Assembly (NCBI RefSeq): GCF_025685565.1
Contig: NZ_JAGSYE010000002.1
Span: 1,178,001-1,242,000, forward strand
Origin: Granulicella aggregans
GTDB lineage: Bacteria; Acidobacteriota; Terriglobia; Terriglobales; Acidobacteriaceae
Length of the DNA stretch: 64,000 nucleotides
Direction: 5' to 3'
The translations under genes were made by a program, and so were the position numbers. Positions 51,292 through 60,146 of this stretch are shown here, in pieces; within the stretch, counting starts at the first letter, position 1; the number at the start of each line of letters is the position of its first letter. Below the pieces are notes generated by a model. That model was given only the letters and a program-made list of their open reading frames with translations, was not told the DNA's origin and did not search any database.

Positions 51292-53115
51292 ATGAAAATC
51301 CTAAATCTAGCCCTCGCCGCCCTCATCTCCGCCTCTGCCGCCGCCCAATCCACCCCCACCGTCCTCGTAGACGTCGACCACCGCACCGCCCAGTCCCTCA
51401 ACGGCGCTTGGCACTACATCCTAGACCCTTACTCCGCCGGCCTCTCCGACTTCCAGGGCGGCATCAACAAGCACGGCTTCTTCGAGAACCGCGAGCCCGA
51501 AGCCAACTCCAACAACACCGCCAACAACGGCTTGATCGAGTACAGCTTCGCTCGGTCCCCCGTCGTCAAAGTCCCCGGCGACTGGAACACCCAGAACATC
51601 GCCCTACTCAACTACGAGGGACTCTTCTGGTACCAGCGCGACTTCGAGTTCACCCCGAAGGCAGGCGAACGCACCTTCATCCACATCGGTGCCGCCAACT
51701 ACCGCGCTCGCGTCTTCATCAACGGTCAGCACATCTGCGATCACGAAGGCGGCTTCACGCCGTTCGACTGTGACGCCACCGCCGCGCTCAAGCCGGGCAA
51801 GAACTTCGCCGTCATCGCCGTCGACGACACCCGCCTGGCCGACGGTATCCCAACGCTGAAGACCGACTGGTACAACTACGGTGGCCTGACACGTGACGTC
51901 TCTCTCGTCACCGTCCCGAACACCTTCATCGACGACTACGACCTCCACCTGAGCCGCGCGGATCACAAGACCATCGAAGGCTACGTCCACGTCGTGGATG
52001 CTCCCGCAGACACCAAGGTCCATGTGTCCATCCCTGAAGCCCATGTCGATCTCAACACCACGACTGACGCCACTGGCCGCGCCGTCATCTCCATCGCTCC
52101 CGCCAGCCTAGATCTCTGGGCCCCCGGCAACCCCAAGCTCTATAAAGTCGAACTCGCATCCGGCTCAGACAAGCTCACCGATGAGATCGGCTTCCGCACC
52201 ATCGAAGTCTCCGGCACCCACATCCTCCTCAATGGCAAGCCCATCGCCCTCAACGGCATCAACGTTCACGCCGAAGCCCCCATTCGAGGCGGTCGCGCCA
52301 ACACCGACGCCGACGTTAAAACCCTCTTCGACTGGCTCCAGCAGCTCAACTGCAACTTCGTCCGCCTCGCCCACTACCCCCACGACGAACGCATGACCCG
52401 CGAAGCCGACCGCCGCGGAATCCTGGTCTGGAGCGAGGTCCCCGTCTACTGGGCCGTCCACTTCGACGACCCCGCCCTCCTCGTCAAAGCCAAGCAGCAG
52501 CTAGGCGAAAACATCCGCCGCGACCACAACAAGGCCTCCGTCATCCTCTGGTCCATCGCCAACGAGACGCCGAACATCCCCGCCCGCACCGCGTTCCTTA
52601 CCAAACTCGCGGATTACGCGCATGAACTCGACTCGACCCGTCTCGTCACCGCAGCTCTTCTCGTGCGCGGAGAAGGCGATACCAAGATCGTCGACGACCC
52701 GCTCGGCAAAGCGCTCGACGTCCTCGGCACCAACGAGTACGCCGGCTGGTACGAGATGTCCCCCGAGAAGATCCCGAACGTCAAATGGGACATCCGCTAC
52801 GACAAGCCCGTCATCATGAGCGAGTTCGGCGGCGGCGCCAAGGCCGGCCTCCACGGCCCCGAGACCCAGCGCTGGACGGAAGAATTCCAGGCCGCCATCT
52901 ACCGCAACCAGATCACCATGCTCAGCAAGATTCCCCAGCTCCGCGGAACCACCCCCTGGCTACTGATGGACTTCCGCTCTCCCGTGCGCCTGTTGCCCGG
53001 AGTGCAGGACGGCTTCAATCGCAAGGGTCTGATCGCCCCCAACGGACAGAAGAAGCTGGCATTCTCTGTCCTGCAAAAGGCTTACAAAGAAAACGCCGTC
53101 GCCAAACCTGAATAG
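51292..53115 (+). CDS. Glycoside hydrolase family 2 (beta-galactosidase/glucuronidase type)
   Basis: About 607 residues from ATG 51292 with a signal peptide (KILNLALAALISASAAAQ). GH2 order is visible: an N-terminal jelly-roll (~20-200, SLNGAWHYILDPY), an immunoglobulin-like domain (~200-300), then a TIM barrel (~300-600) with HYPHDERM, the acid/base WSIANETPN and the nucleophile VIMSEFGGG. The short length resembles beta-glucuronidase/LacZ-like short forms. With GH31 and GH35 it suggests breakdown of a mixed glycan. A palindromic operator lies upstream. Confidence 0.92.
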   Translation: MKILNLALAALISASAAAQSTPTVLVDVDHRTAQSLNGAWHYILDPYSAGLSDFQGGINKHGFFENREPEANSNNTANNGLIEYSFARSPVVKVPGDWNTQNIALLNYEGLFWYQRDFEFTPKAGERTFIHIGAANYRARVFINGQHICDHEGGFTPFDCDATAALKPGKNFAVIAVDDTRLADGIPTLKTDWYNYGGLTRDVSLVTVPNTFIDDYDLHLSRADHKTIEGYVHVVDAPADTKVHVSIPEAHVDLNTTTDATGRAVISIAPASLDLWAPGNPKLYKVELASGSDKLTDEIGFRTIEVSGTHILLNGKPIALNGINVHAEAPIRGGRANTDADVKTLFDWLQQLNCNFVRLAHYPHDERMTREADRRGILVWSEVPVYWAVHFDDPALLVKAKQQLGENIRRDHNKASVILWSIANETPNIPARTAFLTKLADYAHELDSTRLVTAALLVRGEGDTKIVDDPLGKALDVLGTNEYAGWYEMSPEKIPNVKWDIRYDKPVIMSEFGGGAKAGLHGPETQRWTEEFQAAIYRNQITMLSKIPQLRGTTPWLLMDFRSPVRLLPGVQDGFNRKGLIAPNGQKKLAFSVLQKAYKENAVAKPE

Positions 53116-53258
53116 CGACAGCGATACCGGCTTTTTTGTTTGTCATTCCCAAAGGGAATCTGCGTTTGTATTTGTTCTTGCCGTCATTCTGAGCGCAGTG
53201 AAGAACCCGCCACACCGATCGCATCACACAATCCATCCGAAGCTTTCCGCCACAAATC

Positions 53259-53358
53259 CGGGTGCCCCACATCTCGATTCTGAGATGTGGGCTCATCCCA
53301 GCCACAAACCCGTGCCCCATTCATCGCGCCGTTGTCTCACGCGATGAGTGGGTCTCGC
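53259..53358 (+). repeat. Covarying hairpin repeats, copies 6 and 7 (GH2 / rpiA)
   Basis: Two copies stand side by side. Copy 6 (53259-53293) has a 10-bp stem CCCACATCTC/GAGATGTGGG. Copy 7 (53310-53358) has a 13-bp stem with one wobble (CCCATTCATCGCG / CGCGATGAGTGGG). A GTCATTCTGAGC copy is just upstream, at 53183-53210. Confidence 0.75.
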
Positions 53359-53365
53359 CACAACC

Positions 53366-54058
53366 CTACCCCTGCATCTCCGTAACCCCGTCATCCCCAG
53401 CCACGAGGGCCATCGCCGCCATCCCCAGAAACAACCCATGCTCCACCACGCCGACGATCCCGCGAACCTCCGCCGCCGTCTCCTCCGGATTCTCGATCAC
53501 CCCCGCCGCGCAATCCAGAATGTAATTCTTCTCATCCGTAAGATAAACCGACCCGTCCGCCTTCTTCCTCTGCTTCGGATTCAGCCCCAGCACCGTCAGC
53601 TTGCCTTCCACCAGCGGCAGCGCCATCTTGATGACCTCAATCGGCAACGGAAACTTCCCCAACTTCTCCACCACCTTCGTCGAATCGACGACCACGATGA
53701 ACTTCTTCGCCGAGCTGGCAACGATCTTCTCCCTCAGCAACGCTCCGCCGCCGCCTTTGATGAGCGCCAGACTGCCGTCGGAATCCCGCGCAACCTCATC
53801 CGCGCCGTCGATATAAACATCGACCTCCGGCAGCTCCGCCAGCGACACCACCTCCAGGCCGAGCGATTGCCCCAGCTCCTGGCTCGCATCGGACGATGCC
53901 ACGCACCGGATCTTGATGCCCGTGGCCTTCACCTTCGCGCCGAGCTCTTCGATAAACATCCGCGACGTAGACCCTGTCCCAAGCCCAACGGCCATGCCGT
54001 CCTCAACAAACTCCACCGCCCGCTTCGCCACCAGCCGCTTCGCTTCGTCCTGTGTCAT
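53366..54058 (-). CDS. rpiA: Ribose-5-phosphate isomerase A
   Basis: This 230-residue isomerase of the pentose phosphate pathway has VGLGTGSTSRMFIEELG, the DGADEVARD acidic pair, the catalytic KGGGGALLREKI and the C-terminal GIVGVVEHGLFLGMA. It is a single gene convergent with GH2; two palindromic repeats lie between. The start at 54058 gives the usual length. Confidence 0.95.
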   Translation of the reverse strand: MTQDEAKRLVAKRAVEFVEDGMAVGLGTGSTSRMFIEELGAKVKATGIKIRCVASSDASQELGQSLGLEVVSLAELPEVDVYIDGADEVARDSDGSLALIKGGGGALLREKIVASSAKKFIVVVDSTKVVEKLGKFPLPIEVIKMALPLVEGKLTVLGLNPKQRKKADGSVYLTDEKNYILDCAAGVIENPEETAAEVRGIVGVVEHGLFLGMAAMALVAGDDGVTEMQG

Positions 54059-54438
54059 CTCGTCCCCTTCTCAGACCACCAGTAAACAGTAAACCAGCCA
54101 ATGCCCGGGTGCACCATCCATGCAGCTTTATCGCATGGGTGGGAAATTCGCGCCACGAGCGAACTATTTTCTTCCCGAACCAGCACAATCCCACCGAAGA
54201 TGCACCATACGCGTACCCAACAATCACATTCCCGCGCTATACTTGCCCGCAAGGGGGCATGGACAATGCGCATCGCAAAGCTTCTCGCAGCCACCATACC
54301 CTCCCACTCCCGCCCGAACCTCTTCGGCGACTAACTCCCCACAAAATTCAGCCTCAAGCGAGCCCTTCCTTCAAAGGAACCGGCACCACGCAGCGATCTC
54401 CCAACCGCGCCCGAACTCCGTTCCGGCAGGAGCATCCC
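54059..54438. other. Intergenic region rpiA / aminotransferase
   Basis: 380 bases separate these divergent genes. It holds one palindromic repeat copy at 54105-54144 and no gene I can support. Upstream frames open into the aminotransferase but lack start signals. Confidence 0.5.
54105..54144 (+). repeat. Covarying hairpin repeat, copy 8 (before aminotransferase)
   Basis: The inner stem is CCATGC/GCATGG. It is in the rpiA/aminotransferase gap. Confidence 0.7.
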
Positions 54439-55845
54439 ATGAGCGCCACCCTTCACATCCCCGAAGCCGTCGTTCCCAACGCGCAGCTTCACACGAGCTT
54501 CGGCCCGAAGATCAAGACCACTCTCCCCGGCCCCAACGCCGCCGCCATCATCGCCCGCGACGAAGCCCTAATGTCACCCAGCTACACCCGCGACTACCCG
54601 CTCGTCGTCCAGTCCGGTCGCGGATGTCGACTCACCGACGTCGACACCAATGAGTTCCTCGACTTCACCGCCGGCATCGCCGTCAACTCCACCGGCCACT
54701 GTCACCCAGAAGTCGTCGCCGCAATTCAAGCTCAAGCGGCGAAGTTCCTTCACATGTCGGGAACCGACTTCTACTACGACCTGATGCCGCGCGTCGCCGA
54801 ACGCCTCTCCGCGCTCGCTCCGATGGCTGGCCCGCACAAGTTCTACTACGGCAACTCCGGCGCCGAGGCCGTCGAGTGCGCCCTGAAGCTCGCCCGCTAC
54901 CATACCGGCCGACAGCACATCATCAGCTTCCTCGGCTCCTTCCACGGACGCACCATGGGCGCGCTCTCGCTTACCGCCTCGAAGCCGCAGCAGAAGCGAC
55001 GTTTTGGACCGTTCGTACCAGGAGTGACGCACGTCCGCTACCCCTACGTCTATCGCGGCTGCAGCGGCGGCCCGCAAGCTGCGGAGGCCTTCGGCCTCGG
55101 CTGCGCCCGCTACATCGAAGACAAGCTCTTCAAGACCCACCTTCCGCCGGAGGAGGTCGCGGCGATCATCGTCGAACCGATCCAAGGCGAAGGCGGCTAC
55201 GTCGTTCCCCCGAACATCTTCCTTGAAGAGATCCGCCGCATCTGCGACCGCCACGGCATCCTCATGATCGTCGACGAGGTCCAGTCCGGCGCGGGCCGCA
55301 CCGGCAAGTGGACCGCCATCGAACACACCGGCGTCCAGCCCGACATCGTCACCATGGCCAAGGGCATCGCCTCTGGCATGCCGCTCAGCGTATGCATGGC
55401 GAAGGCGCACATCATGGACTGGGTGCCGGGTTCCCACGCCAGTACCTTCGGTGGCAACCCCGTCGCGCTCGCCGCCTGCCTCGCGACCATTGAGATTATT
55501 GAGCGCGAAGCTATGGCCAATGCCGCCGTCGTTGGCAACGCCGCAATCGAGCGCCTTCAGACCTGGGTCTCCGGGGAAGGCATCGGCAAGCACCCCATCG
55601 TCGGCGACGTCCGCGGTCGAGGCCTCATGATCGGCGTCGAGATCGTCAAAGACACCCTCACCCGCACCCCTGCCCCGGACCTCCGCAACCGCATCGTGGA
55701 CCTCGCCTTCGAGCGCGGCCTCTTGCTGCTCGGCTGCGGCGAGACCAGCATCCGCCTCTGCCCTCCGCTGGTCGTCAAGCCAGAAGAGATGGAAGTAGCC
55801 CTCGACATTCTGGAAGAGTGCGTCATCATAGCCGCCCATAATTAA
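54439..55845 (+). CDS. Class III PLP aminotransferase
   Basis: This 468-residue aminotransferase has LTDVDTNEFLDFTAGIAVNS, NSGAEAVECALKLARYHTGR, the PLP lysine in VTMAKGIASGMPLS and SHASTFGGNPVALAA. It is of the 4-aminobutyrate/ornithine/lysine group that uses 2-oxoglutarate. The ATG at 54439 follows the usual start. The next genes encode a 2-oxoadipate dioxygenase and a D-2-hydroxyglutarate dehydrogenase, so an amino donor in lysine or 2-aminoadipate catabolism is plausible, with 112 bases between. Confidence 0.88.
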   Translation: MSATLHIPEAVVPNAQLHTSFGPKIKTTLPGPNAAAIIARDEALMSPSYTRDYPLVVQSGRGCRLTDVDTNEFLDFTAGIAVNSTGHCHPEVVAAIQAQAAKFLHMSGTDFYYDLMPRVAERLSALAPMAGPHKFYYGNSGAEAVECALKLARYHTGRQHIISFLGSFHGRTMGALSLTASKPQQKRRFGPFVPGVTHVRYPYVYRGCSGGPQAAEAFGLGCARYIEDKLFKTHLPPEEVAAIIVEPIQGEGGYVVPPNIFLEEIRRICDRHGILMIVDEVQSGAGRTGKWTAIEHTGVQPDIVTMAKGIASGMPLSVCMAKAHIMDWVPGSHASTFGGNPVALAACLATIEIIEREAMANAAVVGNAAIERLQTWVSGEGIGKHPIVGDVRGRGLMIGVEIVKDTLTRTPAPDLRNRIVDLAFERGLLLLGCGETSIRLCPPLVVKPEEMEVALDILEECVIIAAHN

Positions 55846-55875
55846 CCTAGCGCTGCTCTTGGCACGTCTTGCTTA

Positions 55876-55942
55876 AGGGCACGGCTTCAGCCGTGCCGCA
55901 AGAGCGTCAAAAACACGTGGGGCTCTATAGCCCCTGAGGTAC
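55876..55942. repeat. Two adjacent palindromes before hglS
   Basis: A GGCACGGCTTCAGCCGTGCC-type palindrome and then GGGGCTCTATAGCCCC lie end to end 15-80 bases before the hglS start. Both stems are near perfect. They may be a repeat unit or a transcript attenuator; no ribosome-site overlap is seen. Confidence 0.55.
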
Positions 55943-55957
55943 CAGAAGGAGCCACAC

Positions 55958-56977
55958 ATGCCCACCCTGCACTCCATCCTCGAGCCCAACATCGGCCTCA
56001 CCCGCACCGACCGTCTTCTCCGCATCCTCGAGATCCCCCAAGCCTTACTGAACGAAGACAAAGCTAAAGCCTCAAGAGCCGTCATCGCTCAGGCCCTCAA
56101 CATGCTTCTCTTCGAAGACCTTCTCGAGCGCGTCCCCGCAGCCAAGACCTATGCCTCCGACTGCCGTCTCGCCGGCCGCAGGATCATGCACGACCACGGC
56201 GCAGTCCGCACCGTCGCCCTCGCCAATATGGGCACCCTCCCCGCTGGCGAAGAGGCCATCACCCGCATCCTCCGCCCGCTCGGCTACGCACTCAACGGCG
56301 TCTATCCCCTCGAACGCCTCAAGATGACCGGCCGCTCCCACGCCCAGGTCGAGTTCCCCGAGGAGATCGCCCAGTTTTTCATCAGTGAGCTCCACCCGGA
56401 CCGCTTCTCCGAAAAGTTTCAGCAAGCTGTACGCAACGTCACCGGCACCTCCATCGACCCGCTCACGCCCGAAGCAGTCACACTACTCGCCGAGCTCAAC
56501 CGCGAACATTCTCTACCGCGCGAAGCCGCCACCCGCCTGTTACCGCTCCTCACCCGCTGCTTCACCCGTCAGCACGCCACGCCCACCCTTGCCGACTACG
56601 ACACCCTGCTCGCCGAATCCGCCGAGATGGCCTGGATCTCCACGGAAGGCAACGCCTTCAACCACGCCACCGACCGCGTCCCAGACGTCGACGCCCTCGC
56701 CGCCGAACAGAAGGCCCTCGGCCAGCCCATGAAGCCCACCGTCGAGACCTCCCAATCCGGCCGCGTCCGCCAGACCGCCTTCGTCGCTGCCCGCGTCAAG
56801 CGCTGGTTCCGCACCGCCCAGGGCGACCCCATCGAACGCGAAGTCCCCGGCTCGTTCTACGAGTTCATCACCCGCCTCCCGCTACCCGAAGAGACGGATG
56901 GCAAGCAGCACCTGGACCTAAGCTTCGATAGCTCCAACGCGCAAGCCATCTTCAAGATGACCGCTGAGGCCAAGTAG
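55958..56977 (+). CDS. hglS: 2-oxoadipate dioxygenase/decarboxylase (HglS, DUF1338)
   Basis: This 339-residue protein of the DUF1338/HglS family converts 2-oxoadipate to D-2-hydroxyglutarate with oxygen and an Fe(II) centre. The metal ligands expected from the family are present: H80 (HDHGAVRTV), H236 (NAFNHATDRV) and E302 (GSFYEFITR). The arginine-rich RQTAFVAARVKRWF segment carries the substrate carboxylate site. It lies between a class III aminotransferase and a YdiJ-type dehydrogenase, a set matching the lysine route known from Pseudomonas putida. Confidence 0.93.
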   Translation: MPTLHSILEPNIGLTRTDRLLRILEIPQALLNEDKAKASRAVIAQALNMLLFEDLLERVPAAKTYASDCRLAGRRIMHDHGAVRTVALANMGTLPAGEEAITRILRPLGYALNGVYPLERLKMTGRSHAQVEFPEEIAQFFISELHPDRFSEKFQQAVRNVTGTSIDPLTPEAVTLLAELNREHSLPREAATRLLPLLTRCFTRQHATPTLADYDTLLAESAEMAWISTEGNAFNHATDRVPDVDALAAEQKALGQPMKPTVETSQSGRVRQTAFVAARVKRWFRTAQGDPIEREVPGSFYEFITRLPLPEETDGKQHLDLSFDSSNAQAIFKMTAEAK

Positions 56978-57007
56978 CAATCGTCTTCGCGCTTGGACAG
57001 TCGAGGT

Positions 57008-57040
57008 GCGACTCATTGCTCCGTGAGAGCAATGAGTCGC
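57008..57040. repeat. Perfect 13-bp hairpin between hglS and ydiJ
   Basis: Arms 57008-57020 and 57028-57040 are exact complements around a 7-base loop. GC-rich bases follow and no T-tract, so it is not a plain terminator. It sits 27 bases before the next start and may reduce read-through or form an mRNA stability block. Confidence 0.6.
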
Positions 57041-57066
57041 GCGCGCCACTACACTGAAAGCAATTC

Positions 57067-60039
57067 ATGTCCTCTGCCTTCACCATCCTGCCCAGCTCCC
57101 ACGCTCGCGCCCACGACACCTTCCCCGGTGCCGACAGCCTCGCCTCCGAACTCTCCGCCGTCATCCGTGGCGAAGTCCGGTTCGACGCGGCATCCCGCGC
57201 CCTCTACGCCACCGACGCCTCGAACTATCGCCACATCCCCATCGGCCTCGTTATCCCGCGCGACGAAGCCGACGTTATCGCAACCGTCGCCGTCTGCCGC
57301 AAACACGACGCTCCTATTCTCACGCGCGGTGCAGGCACCTCGCTCGCCGGTCAGGCCTGCAACGCTGCCGTCGTCCTCGACTTTTCGAAGTACATGAACG
57401 CCATCGGCGAAGTCGATCTCGCGAACAATACGATGCGAGTGCAACCAGGCGCCATCCTCGACCGCGTCCGCGAAAAAGCCGAACTGCACAACCTTACCTT
57501 CGCTCCCGACCCCGCCACCCACAGCCGCTGCACCCTTGGCGGCATGATCGGCAACAACTCCTGCGGCGTCCATGCGCTGATGGGCGGCAAGACCGTCGAC
57601 AACATCGTCGCCCTCGATCTCCTGCTCTACGACGGCACCCACATCACCGTCGGCCCAACCACCGAAGCCGAAATCGCCGCACACATCGCGGGCGGCGGCC
57701 GCACCGGCAGAATCTATGCCGAACTCAACCGTATCCGCGACACTTACTCTGAGTACGTCCTCACCAAGTTCCCGCGCATCCCGCGCCGCGTCTCCGGATT
57801 CAACCTCGACGAGCTTCTCCCCGGCAGCGACTTCAACGTAGCCCGCGCCCTCGTCGGCAGCGAAGGCACCTGCGCCATCATCCTGTCGGCAACGTTGCAG
57901 CTCGTTCGCAGCCCACAGTTCCGCACTCTCGTCGGCGTCGGCTTTGAAGACATCTTCATCGCGGCCGACTTCGTCCCTCAGCTCCTCACACATCCATTGA
58001 TCGGCCTAGAAGGCGTCGACGGCCTTCTCCTCGAAGCCCTTCGCCGCAAACAGAAATCCCTCTCTTCGCTTGAACTTCTTCCTCCCGGCGAAGGCTTCCT
58101 CCTCTGCGAGTTCGGTGCAGACAGCCAGGCATCCTCCGACGCCCTCGCCGCAGCCTTCGCCCAATTTGTAACTACGCTCGCTACAAATGTATCTCCGCGC
58201 ATCTACACCGGCGCAGAAGCCAAACGCGTCTGGCACATTCGCGAGTCGGCTCTCGGCGCAACCGCCTTCGTCCCCGGCAAAGGCACCGGCTGGGAGGGCT
58301 GGGAGGACGCCGCAGTCGATCCCGCTCAGCTTGGCTCCTACCTCCGCGCAATCAAAGCCCTCATGGACGAGTTCGGCTATCAAAGCCCCATGTACGGCCA
58401 CTTCGGCCAGGGCTGCGTCCACATGCGCCACAACTTCGATCTCGAAACCGCTCCCGGCATCCTCAAGTTCCGCGAGTTCATGGACCGCGCCTGCGACATA
58501 GCCCTGGCCCACGGCGGATCGATATCCGGTGAACACGGAGATGGGCAAGCGCGAGGCGCTCTGCTTCCCAAGATGTTCGGCCCTGAACTGATGCAGGCCT
58601 TCCGCGACTTCAAGCGCGCCTGGGACCCCGACAACAAGCTCAATCCCAACAAGCTCATCGATGCCCACGAGCCCCACGAAGACCTTCGCCTCGGCGCGGA
58701 CTACAACCCATGGAAGCCAGCTACCCACTTCGCGTTCGCCGAAGACAACGGCAGCCTCGCCTCCGCCGCCTTGCGCTGCGTAGGCGTAGGAGCCTGCCGC
58801 AAGACCGACGCCGGGACCATGTGTCCCAGCTTCATGGCCACCGGCGAAGAGCTCCACTCCACTCGCGGCCGCGCCCATCTCTTGTGGGAGCTGATGCAGG
58901 GCGAAGTCCTCCCCAACCAATGGCGCAATGAGCAAGTCAAAGAGTCCCTCGACCTCTGCCTCGCCTGCAAGGCCTGCAAATCCGAGTGCCCCGTCTCCGT
59001 AGACATGGCCACCTACAAGGCCGAGTTCCTATCCCACCACTATGAAGGCCGACTGCGCCCGCTCGCCCACTACGCCTTTGGCCGCATCGATGTGTGGGCC
59101 CGCATCGCCAGCCACTTCCCCACGCTGGTCAACGCGATCAACGCCGCTCCCGGGATCTCTCAGCTCGCCAAGTCTCTACTCCACATCCACCCCAACCGCA
59201 CTCTGCCAAAGTTCGCCCGAGCCTTCTCTCGCACACACGAGAAGGCTTCTCATTCTGGTATAGACTCGTCATCTCGACCGGAGCGAAGCGCAGTGGAGAG
59301 ACCCCCGCATTTGCCTTCCTCCGGGTCCGCCCAAAACGTCTTCCTCTGGGCCGACACCTTCAACAACTACTTCCACCCCAACACCATGCAAGCGGCGCAC
59401 GAAGTCCTTACCAGTGCAGGCTTCGCAGTTCAACTTCCTACCAAGCACCTCTGCTGCGGTCGCCCCCTCTACGACTTCGGCCTACTCGACACCGCCAAAC
59501 AATATCTCCTCAAAGTCCTCGACGCCCTCGCCCCACAGCTTGCCGCCGGAACTCCTATCGTCGTCCTCGAACCAAGCTGCGCCAGCGTCTTCCGCGACGA
59601 AATCTGCAATCTCCTCCCGAACGATCCCCGAGCCGCGAAACTCTGCGATCAGACTCTTCTGCTCAGCGAGTTCCTCGTCAAATACGCGCCTAACTACACG
59701 CCGCCTCAACTCAGCGGCGACATTATCGTCCACGGCCACTGCCACCACCGAGCGACCATGTCAATGGACGACGAAATGACCTTACTTCGCGCAACGGGCG
59801 CGAATGTGACCCTTCTCGACTCCGGCTGCTGCGGCATGGCCGGTCCGTTCGGCTTTGAGCAGGACAAGTACGAAGTCTCGCAGACCCTCGGCGAGCGCGT
59901 GCTTCTGCCCGCCGTTCGCGCTGCCTCATCAGGCACGATCATCGTCAGCGACGGCTTCAGCTGCTCCGAGCAGATCACACAGAACACCGCAGCGCGTCCG
60001 CTTCATCTCGCGGAAGTCTTAGCAATCAAGAAGCCATAA
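57067..60039 (+). CDS. ydiJ: FAD/Fe-S D-2-hydroxyglutarate dehydrogenase (YdiJ type)
   Basis: This 990-residue oxidoreductase has an FAD-binding PCMH domain (~40-290, ILTRGAGTSLAGQACNAAVV), a FAD-linked oxidase C-terminal domain (~300-540), then Fe-S parts with LCLACKACKSECPVSVDM and CCG motifs TKHLCCGRPLYDFG and LLDSGCCGMAGPFGFE. YdiJ-type enzymes oxidise D-2-hydroxyglutarate to 2-oxoglutarate, the product of HglS just upstream. Around residues 734-749 a palindromic intergenic-type repeat is inserted in frame, adding a serine/proline/arginine-rich linker that homologues lack (inference). Confidence 0.92.
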   Translation: MSSAFTILPSSHARAHDTFPGADSLASELSAVIRGEVRFDAASRALYATDASNYRHIPIGLVIPRDEADVIATVAVCRKHDAPILTRGAGTSLAGQACNAAVVLDFSKYMNAIGEVDLANNTMRVQPGAILDRVREKAELHNLTFAPDPATHSRCTLGGMIGNNSCGVHALMGGKTVDNIVALDLLLYDGTHITVGPTTEAEIAAHIAGGGRTGRIYAELNRIRDTYSEYVLTKFPRIPRRVSGFNLDELLPGSDFNVARALVGSEGTCAIILSATLQLVRSPQFRTLVGVGFEDIFIAADFVPQLLTHPLIGLEGVDGLLLEALRRKQKSLSSLELLPPGEGFLLCEFGADSQASSDALAAAFAQFVTTLATNVSPRIYTGAEAKRVWHIRESALGATAFVPGKGTGWEGWEDAAVDPAQLGSYLRAIKALMDEFGYQSPMYGHFGQGCVHMRHNFDLETAPGILKFREFMDRACDIALAHGGSISGEHGDGQARGALLPKMFGPELMQAFRDFKRAWDPDNKLNPNKLIDAHEPHEDLRLGADYNPWKPATHFAFAEDNGSLASAALRCVGVGACRKTDAGTMCPSFMATGEELHSTRGRAHLLWELMQGEVLPNQWRNEQVKESLDLCLACKACKSECPVSVDMATYKAEFLSHHYEGRLRPLAHYAFGRIDVWARIASHFPTLVNAINAAPGISQLAKSLLHIHPNRTLPKFARAFSRTHEKASHSGIDSSSRPERSAVERPPHLPSSGSAQNVFLWADTFNNYFHPNTMQAAHEVLTSAGFAVQLPTKHLCCGRPLYDFGLLDTAKQYLLKVLDALAPQLAAGTPIVVLEPSCASVFRDEICNLLPNDPRAAKLCDQTLLLSEFLVKYAPNYTPPQLSGDIIVHGHCHHRATMSMDDEMTLLRATGANVTLLDSGCCGMAGPFGFEQDKYEVSQTLGERVLLPAVRAASSGTIIVSDGFSCSEQITQNTAARPLHLAEVLAIKKP
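59268..59311. repeat. Intergenic repeat copy inside ydiJ
   Basis: This 44-base sequence (GTCATCTCGACC ... AGTGGAGAG ... CCCCGCATTT) matches the intergenic copy at 27993-28033 and the variant at 61168-61230. The frame is kept, so the gene stays open. It translates to IDSSSRPERSAVERPP-like residues that fall in a linker. Confidence 0.75.
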
Positions 60040-60146
60040 CCCGCAGAGGTGCGTAGCTTACACGCTCGGCAATTGTTAAAAGACGGCACATTTTGAACCT
60101 TTAGCCCCTCCGCAAACGTCTGCTCACATAGGAAATCCATCAAACT

